Part shown: one piece after another, positions 44,053-55,772 of the stretch
Layout of the letters: each line of letters opens with the position of its first letter
Position numbering within the stretch: position 1 is the stretch's first letter
NCBI GenBank assembly: GCA_002989075.1
Contig: PSQN01000008.1
Coordinates: forward strand, 124,001 to 188,000
Direction: 5' to 3'
Origin: Arthonia radiata
Lineage: Eukaryota > Ascomycota > Arthoniomycetes > Arthoniales > Arthoniaceae
Length of the DNA: 64,000 nt
Notes under the pieces: generated by a model
Seen by the model: the letters and a program-made list of their open reading frames with translations, nothing else
Databases searched by the model: none
Told to the model about the DNA's origin: nothing
Program-made: the position numbers and the translations under genes

Positions 44053-46996
44053 CGGACTAAATAGCAATTGGGGGGTGCTCCAGGATCACGCCGCTACGCT
44101 GAATGTGGCAACGCGCAAGCAAACGCTGGTGGGCTGAGCAACAGGCAGCAGCGCTCAGGTGATCTAGCTGAGCCAATGGGGAGCGAGGATCAGCATGTGT
44201 TGGGGATGGTAAGATCGATCATGGGCTGCGATCACCTGGATATACGGGTGGAGTGCGTCACCAGCGAGGTCTGACCTGGATCACATCGATCTTAGCACTC
44301 ATGGGAGATTGTGCAACCTTTGTTGAGGGGTCTTATGTGTTTCAGACGCGAACGCGTGGATGGTTCGTGTAGTACACGCGTTTCCGGGAGTCAAAGCTGG
44401 TCTGTTCAACATGCTCTTTCAGGCTCAAAGCTGCGCGTATGGCACTGGTTTTCTGGGCGAACATCGCAATAATATAGACCAACATTTACAGAGCTGATGG
44501 ACCGTTACCGCGCGAACTTTCATCTCGAAGGTTCTCCTGGTGTACAGCGTACCTACTCCGTGACCAAGTCCCTTTTCCCGCTCAACTAGATCGCGTTCGG
44601 TGCTCTGGTTCTCCCTCATGCTCGACTATGCTTCGTTGATTATGCTTACCTTGCTGTTGATGCTGCCTTGAGCTTGCTTGTCTGTCCGCACTTCTCGAGC
44701 ATCGGACGTTGGCTTAGCATCCCTTCATTGGTCTGAAGTGGGGACCTTGTAAAGTCGTCTATCTCGAAAGGTTCTTTAATCTATATGTATCTTCCTACAA
44801 TTTCATATCCAAATAGCTGATTAGCGCTAGGATTGTTTACTCCCTTGTCTTCTCACGGCCTTGTAAAGCCTCTCCAAGTCATCCAGATTCCAGAGACCGC
44901 CCACCATAACCCGCTCCAAAAGCAAAACGCCGAAGAACCCTTCCCTAAATACGGAGCACACGGAGATTGACGAATTAAGGCAAGATCCTTGGGTACTGGG
45001 CTTCTCATTATTGTCGTAGTTGTACAGATTCGAGAAGCTCACCAGAGTCCAGACAGTGCAGAACACGCATCCTTCTCTCGAAAGTCGAAGCCTTAGAGCA
45101 CGGATGTGAGGACTCTTAGACTTAAGCTTCAAAGCTGACACACATAGTAGAGTACAAACGGACTCTGAAATACCTGCTTAAAGGTCTCCCGTCCTCAACG
45201 ATTCCTGAGGCCACAGTCCTCCTCGCCGGTCTGTTCTTTGTCGAGACACTCCCCATAGACTCACTCAGCTTCAGTCTATAGAAGAACAGCATCTTCAAAT
45301 CGGATCGCTCAATCCGAACCTTCTCAACTAAACCTTGTCGATGCGGACCTCCTCGCAACAGTCCCGGTCAAGACGAATGCCCAAACTTCCACGCAGCCTG
45401 ACCTCTGAAGATGACCGAACAATTGCAAGGTAGCGTGACAGCCGCGGATCGCGACACCGAGACATACCAGAAGTGACCAGCGACCGCACCGCGGCACCGA
45501 CACAGCCCTTCACGCAAGAAGCCCCGAAAGCCTGACCGCAGGATCACAACAACTGAAGTCGCCATGACAGCCGCCTCGGCACTTCGGAAACACTCCTCAA
45601 TGACCTGGTCGAGAACTCAGTCGCTCGCGATGACACTACAAAGATGCTAAGAGCCGCCGCAGACAGACTCAAGTCCGCTCGAGGTCGTTTGCTGTCTTCT
45701 TGGAACCGCAGATAATTTTGGTCGCTAGGAAACAAGACCCTCAGCCCTCGGATGCATCGAGCGCATGACATCGCCAGCTTCCAAAATAGGCTGACACCCA
45801 CACACAGGTCGAGGAATACGAGGACGCCGTAGGCAGTGGACTGAGCCAGCGCAGAGACCCGGAGAGCGTGCGACTGGAAGAGAGAACCGAATGACCCAAA
45901 GAAGACATGATGCGTACAGAAGAAAGAGATGAAGGTTGAAGGGCCATCCAAGGTCGTGCCGCAAGGCGGAGTTTCGAGTTTCGAGTCTCACACGAGGGCG
46001 ACGGTGAGCATCACAGTGGAAGCGATAAAGGTCATTAGCAGTCTGCCGTCGTTGCCATCGATCCCGTGCGGTGCGCATCTTCACCGCTCCAGAGGCGTCC
46101 CTTATGAGGGTCAATATCCAGATGAGAGGACGGCGAGTGCGAGGCTCGTCAAGCAAGTCTTGAAGAACCTCATTCTTTGATGTGAGATAGACATGAAGAC
46201 ACCGCTGCCGCCCAGTGGCAAGTCAAGAGTGCTCCTGCTATTGCTATCATCGCGGCAAACGTGCCGTTTTCCTCACCCTTTGTGACGTCCGTCGTCGCAT
46301 ACCCAGCTCTCCGTTCGAGCAAGTCTTATACTGTCTCTTATGCCCCTGAGCTAGCTCTTTGCTCCCCGATCCCGCGCGTGGCCAGGAGGAACCTCACCTG
46401 TAGACAGTGCCGTTCGTCGCTCTTGCTGTTGATGTCAGTAGAGGTTGAGCTCTGGATGGGACAGTCGATGGCCTGCAAGAGCAGAGGGGGCGTCTGGAGA
46501 GGAGTGGTGTAGGCTCATATGCCTGTTCCTGTGGCTGGCGATGTCAGCGTGGTCCTACAATGGGTTGGTTTGGAGAAGGTCTGATGCTCTCGACATCTTT
46601 GGATGACTTGTGCGAGGTCCATCCTAGGGAGACGCCTGGAGGGAGCCGTTCTACAGCAGGACCGAACGAGGGCACAGCGTTGCGAGCGAGGTGGTCGTCG
46701 GTCGATGCTCGGGTGCCTTGCGTTGCTGGGTGGAGCTCATTGTCAGCCTATTGCAGATGCTATGCTTCGCTGCTGACCTTCACTCCGCCCGACGGTCGTC
46801 ACGGCAAGATGGGCGGTGGCGAAGAGCAGCTCCGCCTTGAGGATCACTGGGAGTGTTACTGATCTTCTTCCTCGAGAGCCTGGCGAAGCCAAACAGACAA
46901 TGAAAAAGAGTCGGCACCTCTGCTGAGCCAGGCTCAGGCAGAGATGCCTTTGGGGTTCCAAAAATTGGGTAAATCCAGTGAATGACCGGATGCCCA
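44053..46996. other. Gene-poor stretch
   Basis: Several open frames of 60-140 codons lie on the minus strand between 44.8 and 46.2 kb but overlap in different frames and resemble nothing known. I see no intact mobile-element protein and no RNA gene. Confidence 0.4.
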
Positions 46997-47374
46997 CTAC
47001 TTCTCAAGTCTCCAAAGAAACTGATCATAGTGGGTCTTGTGATTCCTTGCCTCGTTACGCAGCCCACGCGTGCAGTCGACAAGATCTTGTGCTTCCCCGA
47101 GTTTCCTTGCGATGGAATCTCCAGGTACTGAATTGCGGTCCTTCGCAGTCTGCTCCAAATCGTCCCTCTCCAATCTTGCAGCTACCAATACATGACTCAA
47201 ACACTGGGCTTGCAACACGTAAACCCTAAGTGGGCGTGGCTTCTCGCGGTTGAACTGAGGACGATCCATTGTGGTTGAATGTACTCTTGTAATCAGTTGC
47301 CTTACGGTTGTATGAAGGGCAGGAAGGAAAGTCAGAGACTGTTCACTCATTTTATTACGACGTGGGCTTGGCAT
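46997..47374 (-). CDS. Possible orphan protein, 125 aa
   Basis: An ATG at 47374 opens a 125-codon frame. It is helical and charged in its second half (HVLVAARLERDDLEQTAKDR, ARKLGEAQDLVDCTRGLRNE) and ends RLEK. The composition is balanced rather than repeat-like, which is why I list it. There is no family match, and the neighbourhood is otherwise gene-poor. It could be a chance frame or a remnant. Confidence 0.25.
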   Translation of the reverse strand: MPSPRRNKMSEQSLTFLPALHTTVRQLITRVHSTTMDRPQFNREKPRPLRVYVLQAQCLSHVLVAARLERDDLEQTAKDRNSVPGDSIARKLGEAQDLVDCTRGLRNEARNHKTHYDQFLWRLEK

Positions 47375-50300
47375 TGAATGTTTGCATGTGACGTCGCGTC
47401 GTCCCCTACCCAGCCCAGAGCGAAGCCTCCGTGCTCCTCGAGTTCTTCAGCCATGCTGCTTGCCACTCAACAGCTTACGGCACCTTCAGTGTGACTTTCC
47501 GAGCCTTCAATTCTTTCGGCGATCTTGTCAGCCTTCATGCTGCCCATCAAGAATCCTCGCAGCACCTCGTTGCCCCCTCGGGTGGCAGCGTCGCTCTACT
47601 AGTTTGCTTGGCAGACAGATACCTTTCCCGCTGTCTGCTCTTCCTCTTCCTTACCTGATGACTTTGAGCACCTTCAACTAAAACATCATGATGACCTAAA
47701 GAGAATGCAGCACTCCATCAACATTAGACGCGCCGCAGCGTCTTTCTCAACTGTCTCGCTGCATAGACATCGCGCGTATGTTTTTTGCCCTCTTTCTGAT
47801 CTTCCAGCATGCTTTAATGCAAACTCAGGTATTTCTCACGACTGCATAGCTGAAGCATGCTGAATTAAGTCGTTCCGCAGGCAATGACGACCTCAAATAC
47901 TTACTGGCCCCTGCACCATCTCTAAACGCGTCTTGACCTACGTGATATTGACGGAGCTTACTGACAATCGGCAGCACTTCTTACCCTGAATTACTTTCGC
48001 CTCTACCTTGACCTCCAACAAGGTCAGTAAGCCTACTACTGTCAGCTTCGACGTGGCAGACGTCCCTCGCCAGCAGTCATCGCTGTGCTTCGTTAGCTTA
48101 GGCAAGTTTCCCTTCATTCGCATCATCAAAGACGGCCACCCTCTGTCGCTGGCAGTCAGTCAATTGGAAATCGATCGATCACTGATCAATTTTCTCAGAT
48201 CCTCTCAAGCCTCGCTTCTAGTTTCGATGTCAGTCTCAGCCTAGTCAGAGACGTCACAATCACGACAGCCAAGGTGACATGCTTCCTTCCAGACACCTCG
48301 ACCCTGACTAGCGGGCTGCGGCCGCAGCTCAACCACGACACTCCATTCGACATGGTGAGTCCATCCCACCGCCATCCTACACGCTAGAATGATGAGAAAC
48401 GCAAAGAATCCCCAGTCACCCTTCAGCGCAAGCTGGCAGTGGAGACGATGCCGAACAGCCATGCTAATCTGAGATTCTCCTACCATCACACCGGCTCCAA
48501 TTAGCAAGGGATAAAGCAGATACTGACCAAGATCTGTAGGGCTTTCCAACCTTATCGCCGTCGACAAATGAGCGCCTCACACACGAAGCGCTATATCGCT
48601 TCAAGCGACTTGGAACACCGTGATCGGCAAGTCTTTTCTCGTTCAAGCGTCTAGCCCATGATCTGATGATAAAACCCACCGCGCTCAATCATATCTGCTG
48701 AGTACTCCTCAGACATGATGCAAAACCAGGAGTTGGAATATCTGACCGTCGCTCCGTCACATCAACCTTCATCAGAGATTGTATCGAGCAACAGTGGCTG
48801 ACTATGATCTCCGCAGATAAAATCCCACAAGAGCTGCAACAACGTCGCGTCGATGAACCTGTTGCCATATCAAGGCTTTGCGACCCTGCTCCGAGCTGTA
48901 CGTTTTCGATGTCATACCAACCCTTTGTGAAGCTGCAGACCCTTCCCTAAGCTTATTCGAGCACCACCACGCTATACCGCTGCATCCGCATGAGTACCAC
49001 GGTAAGTCCATCGCGCTCTCACCGTCCTTTCTTATCCACATGATGATTCAAGCATCTTCTCGCACATATTTCAAATTGACGCATCTGGAGCCGAAAACCA
49101 GAGAGGGGCTGGGAGTAGGCATGCAGACAATCTATGCTAGCTGACGTACCTTTTCCTTTCGCATACTCATTGGCTATTTCGTAAGAGGAGTTCCTGCCGA
49201 TGACACTGCTCAGATTTCTCAAGCATTTCCTGTTGTATAGCGGCATACGGCTCGACTCTGCCCGTTCTTCGGGCGATTCTGACCGCGCTATCGAGCCGAG
49301 ATCTTGTACGCGCTTGAGAATCCCCTCTGTTGGCACGCATGATTGGCCAGACATCAACAATAACGGTAAGCCCACACCAAGTTCAAGCCGTCTTCGTGTC
49401 CCAATGATGATACTAGCATCTTACTCTTTATCGTTTCTTGACCGAAACCTCTAGAGCCCAAACAAAGCCTCTGGCAGGGAAGTAGGCATGCAGAGAATCC
49501 ATGCTGTCTGAGGGGTATCTGATACTTGTTACAGTGTTGGCTGAAGGGTGGAGTGGTGGCTAACCATACCGTCTTGCAGGAAAAACACCAAGCGGCGCGC
49601 GTGCCCTACCAAATGCGCCTCTATTCCTGGTCCCGGCGACGAGCTTGCTCAAACACTAGGTCATTGATTTCGTAAGTATAGACTTCTCCATTTCATGATA
49701 GTCTTCAATGATGATTGTGGGCCAATGACCCAAAAGAGAACATATCAGAATTTTGATGAGACTTCCCACCTGTTCACTGTTCAGTATCAACCTCTGAGGA
49801 GACACCCCTTCGTCGCTATCTTCGCAAAGAAATTGGCCAGGACTGACGCTCGAAGTCATAGTAATGCCGCTTCGCTCCACCACGAGATGCTGCGGAGTGC
49901 AAGGCTGGTGAGTTGGCAAGCCCTTCGATCCCTACCCGCAATGATGATAAACTTTTAATTGAGTCAATTTGCTGAACGGCGCGCGATAACACGCGACGCC
50001 AATGACGAACCTAATGCCATTTTACACTGAGCATCTCCTCTCCAAGACATGCTAATGAAGGTTCACCAAATGGCAATGGCTGACTCTTCTAGGTGCATGC
50101 TCCGAACTACGCATGAGTGGCAACTGCTCTGGGCCGGCCATGGCGGTAAGTAGACTCTGTTCTCCAATTCCATTCGGCTTACCTTGATGAATCGAAATCA
50201 ATTTCACGTACTCATAATTGTCTAGGCGAGATATACTCCGGCTCAGCTGAGCAAACCTAAAGAGTTCCACCCAACTTTGTGAGTGATGAGTCGATCAAGG

Positions 50301-52017
50301 CTGACTGTTGAAACCGCAGGGCGAATAATCTCTGTACAGGGAGTCCGCAGCTGCGGACACTCGGATTTGAGTGTTTTCCAGAGAGATACGGTCTCAACGA
50401 TCTGGTAAGTCGAAGGAAGAACTCTTATGGAGTTGCCAATCTCCATGACGAAATCCAATAAGAGGGTCATACCTGATATCGTTTGATGAAAATGACCTCT
50501 CCCGCCGTACCTAGCAAACTGACCTACGAACCCTGATCCGAGCGTACCTCACAAGTCTTTGCTGTTCTTTGGCTGACGATCAGAGTTTCAGTTTCCCGCA
50601 CACGCTCGATTACCGGGGCCACAGGAGCTCATGCTAGCAGCAGTAAGTTCGAACGCTCCTGTCTTTCCTCGTGAAGCTTTGAAATCCGCAGTCATTCTAT
50701 TGACTTGTTCATCTCATAGATGGAGACCAAATGAGTCATCTCATCTCTTAATGAGATTGCTTGAGGACCATGCTCTCCGTAGCTTTTCTGGTGCGTTATA
50801 CGCTGAGGCCACAAGCCTCAGAGCTGTTGACGTCTGGCAGCTCCGAGCATCTGAGCGCCCAAGGTACTGCGAAGGAGCGCAAGCCGTACTTCCCTTCCAG
50901 ACGGCTATGATGAGCAGCGTCCAAGGTCTCGTTCGCCTGATCAATTTGATGACAACATGACGCATGAACTGAGCCATGTCTTACCTTCCTACCTTCGCTT
51001 TGATCAGCTTGTTGAGCGGCACTGACAATCCATGTGATAGCATCACCACAACATTCAAGACGTGATTGTTGCAGCAGCGGCCTCTAACAACGTCGAGCAT
51101 GCACTCGCCGGCAGCGGCGACACTAGATGGGAGGCGCTGACGCCCCGGCGCTGAGACTCCCCAGTAGCTGCTCACGTTGCGCGCTCGAGCTTCTTTGACG
51201 ACTACCAAGAAGGTGAGTTCGTCAACCTTCCATCGTCTTCCTCGAACAACGCTGCGAATGATGAGTAGAACGTCTTTTTTTATATCCAAATGACAACGCG
51301 ACGCGCAAGTCTGATTCAGCTCTTTGGCATCTTCTTGCATCTCAGCTCGAATGCATGACCGACGCTGACCCGTGGATACACAGAACCGACGCTGTGTTCA
51401 AGAGTGGTGAATTTGTGCTGACAGTATTTGGTCCAATGCGGTGAGTCTGACCGTCACCTCCTCTTGAAAATCCAGATGATGAGAACAACTATCTCGCTAG
51501 ATAGTAATCATACCAGCAATGGTGACACACAAAACACTCTGATCGATTGAGAGCATATGCGCTTGACTGGACTTGCTTCCCATGAGCACACTGCCCAGCT
51601 GTGCTGACGCTTATAGTGTAGAATCCAGTTCTTACTTGGCCTGCGATGCTACTCGGAGCCGTATTTCAGTAAGTCTGCTCCAGAACCCGTCAGTCCACTT
51701 CACCTTCATGATGAGAGCAACAATAGCAGGTTGCATATAAATCATGATGAAAATGTTAGGTCTCAACAACCAATGTCTGAGAAGGTGTCAAATTGCACAT
51801 CTTGGAGAGAAGCCAAGAGCCATGCTAACGTCGGTTCGATACCGCAGGATGCTCTTCCGCGCGCGACGCCATTGTTGCAACGCTCGTTTATTGCCTGCTT
51901 TCATCAAGCAATGGCGAATGACAGGCTTGTGCGAGAGCCTGCAAGTGGCGGCGTGGCTGCGTCAGTCTTGAGGACAGCTTGCCCGACATGCGGAGCTCTG
52001 AGACAATGAAACCTTGT

Positions 52018-52225
52018 GTGAGTACAAGTATCCATCTGTTCCATTCTCATCCCTTGATGAAAGCAAAGCCAAGTACAAAGGCCATTTGTCAGAAGGTTCA
52101 TGGTGACTTTAAAAACCCGTCGCTTCGTTACGACGAAGTGATAGGCGGTGTCTGATGGGTGATCACAACGTACAGTTGCCTCGCGTATGTCGCGACGTTT
52201 GCTGACCAGTCGTGAATTGTCGCAG
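52018..52225 (+). repeat. Introner-like element, palindrome-bearing subtype, copy 1
   Basis: Starts GTGAGT and ends GAATTGTCGCAG. It shares with the next two units the blocks TTGATGAAAGCAAA, TTTGTCAGA, AACCCGTCGCTTC, GGCGGTGTCTGA and CGACGTTTGCTGACC. The CGCTTCGTTACGACGAAG region is an inverted repeat. Confidence 0.75.
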
Positions 52226-52280
52226 GCAGCCAGCAGAATACATATTCGGATTCCGGAAGGTCAGGAGGGACGGAGATGCT

Positions 52281-52490
52281 GTGAGTTGAACCATTCAGAC
52301 AACCCCCAACCCACTTTCCATTGATGATGAAAGCAAATCAATATGGCAGTATTTGTCAGACCGTTCGTGGTGATTTTAAGAACCCGTCGCTTCCTTACGA
52401 CGAAGCGTCAGGCGGTGTCTGAAGATGATCATGACTTCCACTTGCCTCGAGTGTATTGCGACGTTTGCTGACCGGTCGCGAATGCCGCAG
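52281..52490 (+). repeat. Introner-like element, palindrome-bearing subtype, copy 2
   Basis: Starts GTGAGT and ends GAATGCCGCAG. It has an inner palindrome, CGCTTC...GAAGCG, set inside an outer pair TCAGAC...GTCTGA. It lies 263 bp after copy 1; the short segments between copies also align and both end in GATGCT or CATGCT. Confidence 0.78.
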
Positions 52491-52545
52491 ATAATCCTCA
52501 GAACAAAGGTCTAGATCCCTGAAGGCCGAGAGCCCTGGACATGCT

Positions 52546-52746
52546 GTAAGTGGATCCGCTCATCCCCACATTTTCTTATTCATGATGAAAGCATATCCGG
52601 GCAGGGCTTGTCAGACCATTCATGGTGACTCCCGGTCCCTGTCTCATCGCTTCGGCGTAGCGACAGGCGGTGTCTGAAGGATGATCATAACTTCTCATTG
52701 CGTTATGCATGTCGCGACGTCTGCTGACCAGTCGTGGATGCCGCAG
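52546..52746 (+). repeat. Introner-like element, palindrome-bearing subtype, copy 3
   Basis: Starts GTAAGT and ends GGATGCCGCAG. It carries the same ordered blocks as copies 1 and 2 with more divergence (ATCGCTTCGGCGTAGCGA in place of the inner palindrome). It lies 265 bp after copy 2. Confidence 0.75.
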
Positions 52747-53335
52747 GTCACCAGTATTTCTCACCATTTGCTAGGCACGCAATTGCCGCATTTTTGGACC
52801 ACCGGCGGACGGCCTTTGCTGGCAGTCGACATACTTCCTCCACGGGAGCCGGTCTCGGATCCTGCTGAACTCAAGCAGACCTGTGCGGTATGTCAAAGCT
52901 TCCCATCACCATCGACCCTCTGACGACAACGGAAAGAGAACCGTTCAGAGCTGGCAATGCCATCGCTGATGTTGAAATACCGTTGAAAGTTCGTTGAGTC
53001 TGAGGGACCACGTCAAATCACCGCTCTCTGAAGATCAAGGAGTGAAGTACGTTTGCTGACGACTTTGACAGTTTGACGCGGCAGGTGTTCGACATAAGGC
53101 TTTTCATATGGCAGCGTACCAAGAAAGGGTGCTTCCACGGTAAGTCCACCGCACTCAATCCCTTCGGTAACATTTCACTGCGAAGCAAAGCTCCAACAAA
53201 GTACTCTTCGTGAGGGGCAGCCTTGCTGTCTCCGAAGCGGGTACCACATGTCTTTCACATCAACGTCTGATCACTCCGACGAAACCCCCAACAAGTCCAA
53301 GCCTTTTGAGATGTTCTTGACTGACATGTCTGCAG

Positions 53336-55772
53336 CTAAACAGGTCGACGGAGACGTACCGCACCAAAAATACCAGTGAAAAGGAAGGATCAGGCTTGAG
53401 GCGCATGCTGCCTTCACCTCGCTCTGTACGCCCTTGTATGGCGAGTTGCTTCTCGACATTCGACTCCCACAGATTTCCCAATGGATGTGAATGAGGCGAA
53501 CTTGACAAGCTGTTCCAATCCTACACCATTGGCGCATTGACCAGGCTATCGTATGGAAGAGGCGTCTGCTGATCTTGACAGGCTTGACCGCTTGTAGTGC
53601 ATCGCAGCAGCTCGCATAGGGAAGCTTTCTGAGCGCACGAGCTGAAGCCATCCCTGCACTCGGGTGATCGGCCGAGTGGTGACACAACCGCAGGAGCGCA
53701 CCCTCTTCAGATAAGTAGCGTTCCCGCATATATGTCCTGTTGGAGTGGCTCGATAGATGGTCTCGAGCGCTTCCAGCCCCCTCGAACCCAAGTCATTGAG
53801 TGTCCTTGAAGCAACGAAAGGCTGACGCGGTGGAAGTCGGTGTGTAGCAAGCCGCAAGCGTTTCGATGAAGCAACTCAAAGTGCAGCACGATCAGCTCAT
53901 GTTGCACCTTCCTTGCTGGATAGGTTGGTCGCCGTCTCGACGATGTAGTCGGAACATGATGCTGACTACCTCCTTGGGTCGCCAACAACGACGAACTGCG
54001 CAGACGAGTAAGGTTCGCCTCGAGCGTTCCATCACAGGAGGTTTTGGCGAGTTGAGCCATTTCGATCCCGCAAAAGACCGGCGCAAGCCGGATTGTGAGC
54101 ATCGCTGCGTTGCGCCATGATCACTAGAGCGCTGACGCATCCATGTTGATGACACAGGTCAGTATCCATATGCGCAACAGCGTCGAAATATCAGTCAAGG
54201 TCCCCCGAAAGTCGTCGCGATCCGTGCCGAAAACAGCTCGATTTGTATGTCAGCCTCTCTTGACCACTAGACGGCCGCGAACATGAGTTCAAAAAGCGTG
54301 TGGTAGCGGCAGCCACCAAATCTCTACCGCAGATCAGTGAGTAGCGCAGCGCACATGCTGAAGTCAGTACTCCCTGGTTGATTACCTTCGTTCTGTGAGT
54401 GCAGGTGTTCAGTACAAGCTGCCCGTAAGGCATGAGCGCAACATCAGATCCCTCGACTTGATGGAGAATGGCGCTGAATGACTTCTAACAAGACGTTCGG
54501 ATCGCTGAAAATGCATGTGCTGACATCTGTCATCACCAGGTAGGGTTTCGATGCTGCGGGCTGTACGCGTTGTTCACTGTCATCAGTGAATCCAGTTGGT
54601 TGCTCTCGGTTAGCGATGCGCAGCAGCAGCCGCCCATGTTGAGTCTGTGGTGATGGAAGTGATACAGTGCACCCACTGGAGTAAGTCAAGTTCCTGCAAC
54701 TAGGCATATCCCAGCGCCGCTCGAATGATGAAACCAATGATTCTTTCGATCTCTTGATCCACGATGAAGATACACATCTCACACTTGTGTCTGATAATGA
54801 GCGGCCGGTCGAGGACTATGAGAACCACCACGCTTTCCCTTGCCGCGAAGACTCCTGCTGACATGTCTCGTCAGGTTCGTGCAAAGCCAGCATATAGCGG
54901 ACGCTTCCGCCTGGTAGCGTTGCTCTGTAGCTGACTTGCTGAGAAGGTGGAAGGTGATTGTCCATAAAGCTTCAGCCGCTGGCGTGGTGCCGAAGTTGTC
55001 TGAGCACAGCCATATTTGGCGACGCCAGCACTACCCGAGGGTATCGATCACAATCATAGTGAACAAGAACGGTCGAGCTCGCTGACCCTCAGACTTCCGC
55101 TTCACATGCAGTCAAGTTTTGGTATCTTTAGATGCCGTGAAGGTTCCTGCTTGCGGTAGCAGGAGCATCATAGAGCAGGAAGAAGCTGACCGATCAGTCG
55201 CCATCTGCGCAGTGCTTCCGAGTTGTCGTGTTCGATGAGCTTTGGGAGGCATGAGCTGCTGTGTATAGAGCTGTTCGAGATATGGGGCGGTATTCATTTC
55301 TGCACACAGAAACGGAAATCCGCGATCAAGTAGTGAGCACGATGTAATCTTGAGCTGTGGGCTCCCTCCTGGGCAGATCATGGTGCAGTCGATTTGGACG
55401 AGCGAAGAAACAAAGGCAGGAAGTTTGCAGGGGTCAGAGGACGCGAGACGAGACACGCTAGCGGGCTGACTCAGCGGAGGCGGTGAGGATGACGAGCAAC
55501 GGAGTAATGGCATTGTCTATATTCTTCAACACGGCGATGTCTCAGGCAGATTTGAATTCTGAATTAAATATACAGGCCTTCCTCAGGCCTTCCTCAGTCG
55601 TTTACAAACTCATCGATCCCCTTCATACATAGCGTTGTGTTGCCATACTCCACGTCCGTGAACGCAGAGAATGCGACAATGAGAGCGGCAGAGCGCTGCA
55701 GGAGTCCACCCTTGGGCACGCTTTTCTAATATACAATGTGTGTGTCGTGAGTGAAATCCTACGCGATGATTC
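53336..55772. other. Gene-poor stretch around the outlying introner
   Basis: Scattered GTRAGT-like starts and CTGAC...CAG ends suggest more eroded introner units, but I could not delimit them except at 54681-54874. The minus-strand frame 55112-55513 (133 codons) is Ser/Pro/Leu-rich and unrecognised. A short direct duplication (CAGGCCTTCCT) lies near 55573-55595, in the 3' flank of the DGAT2 gene. Confidence 0.4.
54681..54874 (+). repeat. Outlying introner-like element
   Basis: Starts GTAAGT, contains AATGATGAAACCAATG about 45 nt in, and ends CTGCTGACATGTCTCGTCAG, close to the end of the unit at 53140-53335. Its length is 194 nt. The intervening 1.3 kb holds weaker matches, for example CTGACATC...CACCAG ending at 54539. 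Confidence 0.55.

Larger units (their letters stand above)
48355..53335 (+). repeat. Array of 18 introner-like elements
   Basis: Units, first to last base: 48355-48539, 48627-48816, 49002-49213, 49366-49579, 49672-49862, 49909-50092, 50146-50319, 50405-50583, 50643-50840, 50926-51164, 51213-51383, 51441-51621, 51669-51847, 52018-52225, 52281-52490, 52546-52746, 52888-53071 and 53140-53335. Most begin GTRAGT; 48627 begins GCAAGT, 49366 GTAAGC, 50926 GTCTCG and 52888 GTATGT. Most carry TGATGA with flanking A-rich bases 30-50 nt in and end in CTGAC plus about 10-25 nt to YAG. All lie on the plus strand and are 171-239 nt, against 47-90 nt for most introns elsewhere in the window. These are hallmarks of introner-like elements. 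Exact ends of 49002, 50643 and 50926 are less sure. Confidence 0.72.
47700..54880 (+). pseudogene. Intron-dense gene or gene relic carrying the introner array
   Basis: Between the introner-like elements lie short segments (about 45-175 nt) that often stay open and read as ordinary protein. Examples are NHDTPFDM before 48355, THDWPDINNNG then KTPSGARALPNAPLFLVPAT across 49366-49579, and EFVLTVFGPMR then IQFLLGLRCYSEPYF across 51441-51621. Others are LRTLGFECFPERYGLNDL before 50405, and PAELKQTCA then FDAAGVRHKAFHMAAYQERV across 52888-53071. Several neighbouring pairs keep phase, but other junctions need shifted acceptors or meet a stop, for example just before 48627. I recognise no family. It may be an unusual live gene, a decayed one, or duplicated exon-intron units. 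Confidence 0.35.

Noticed and set aside
49366-49672. Helicase-like reading (GKT followed by PLFLVPATSLLKH)
   Set aside because: The string recalls SNF2 motifs I and Ia, but the DEAH motif and the C-terminal helicase motifs were not found downstream, so no helicase is called.
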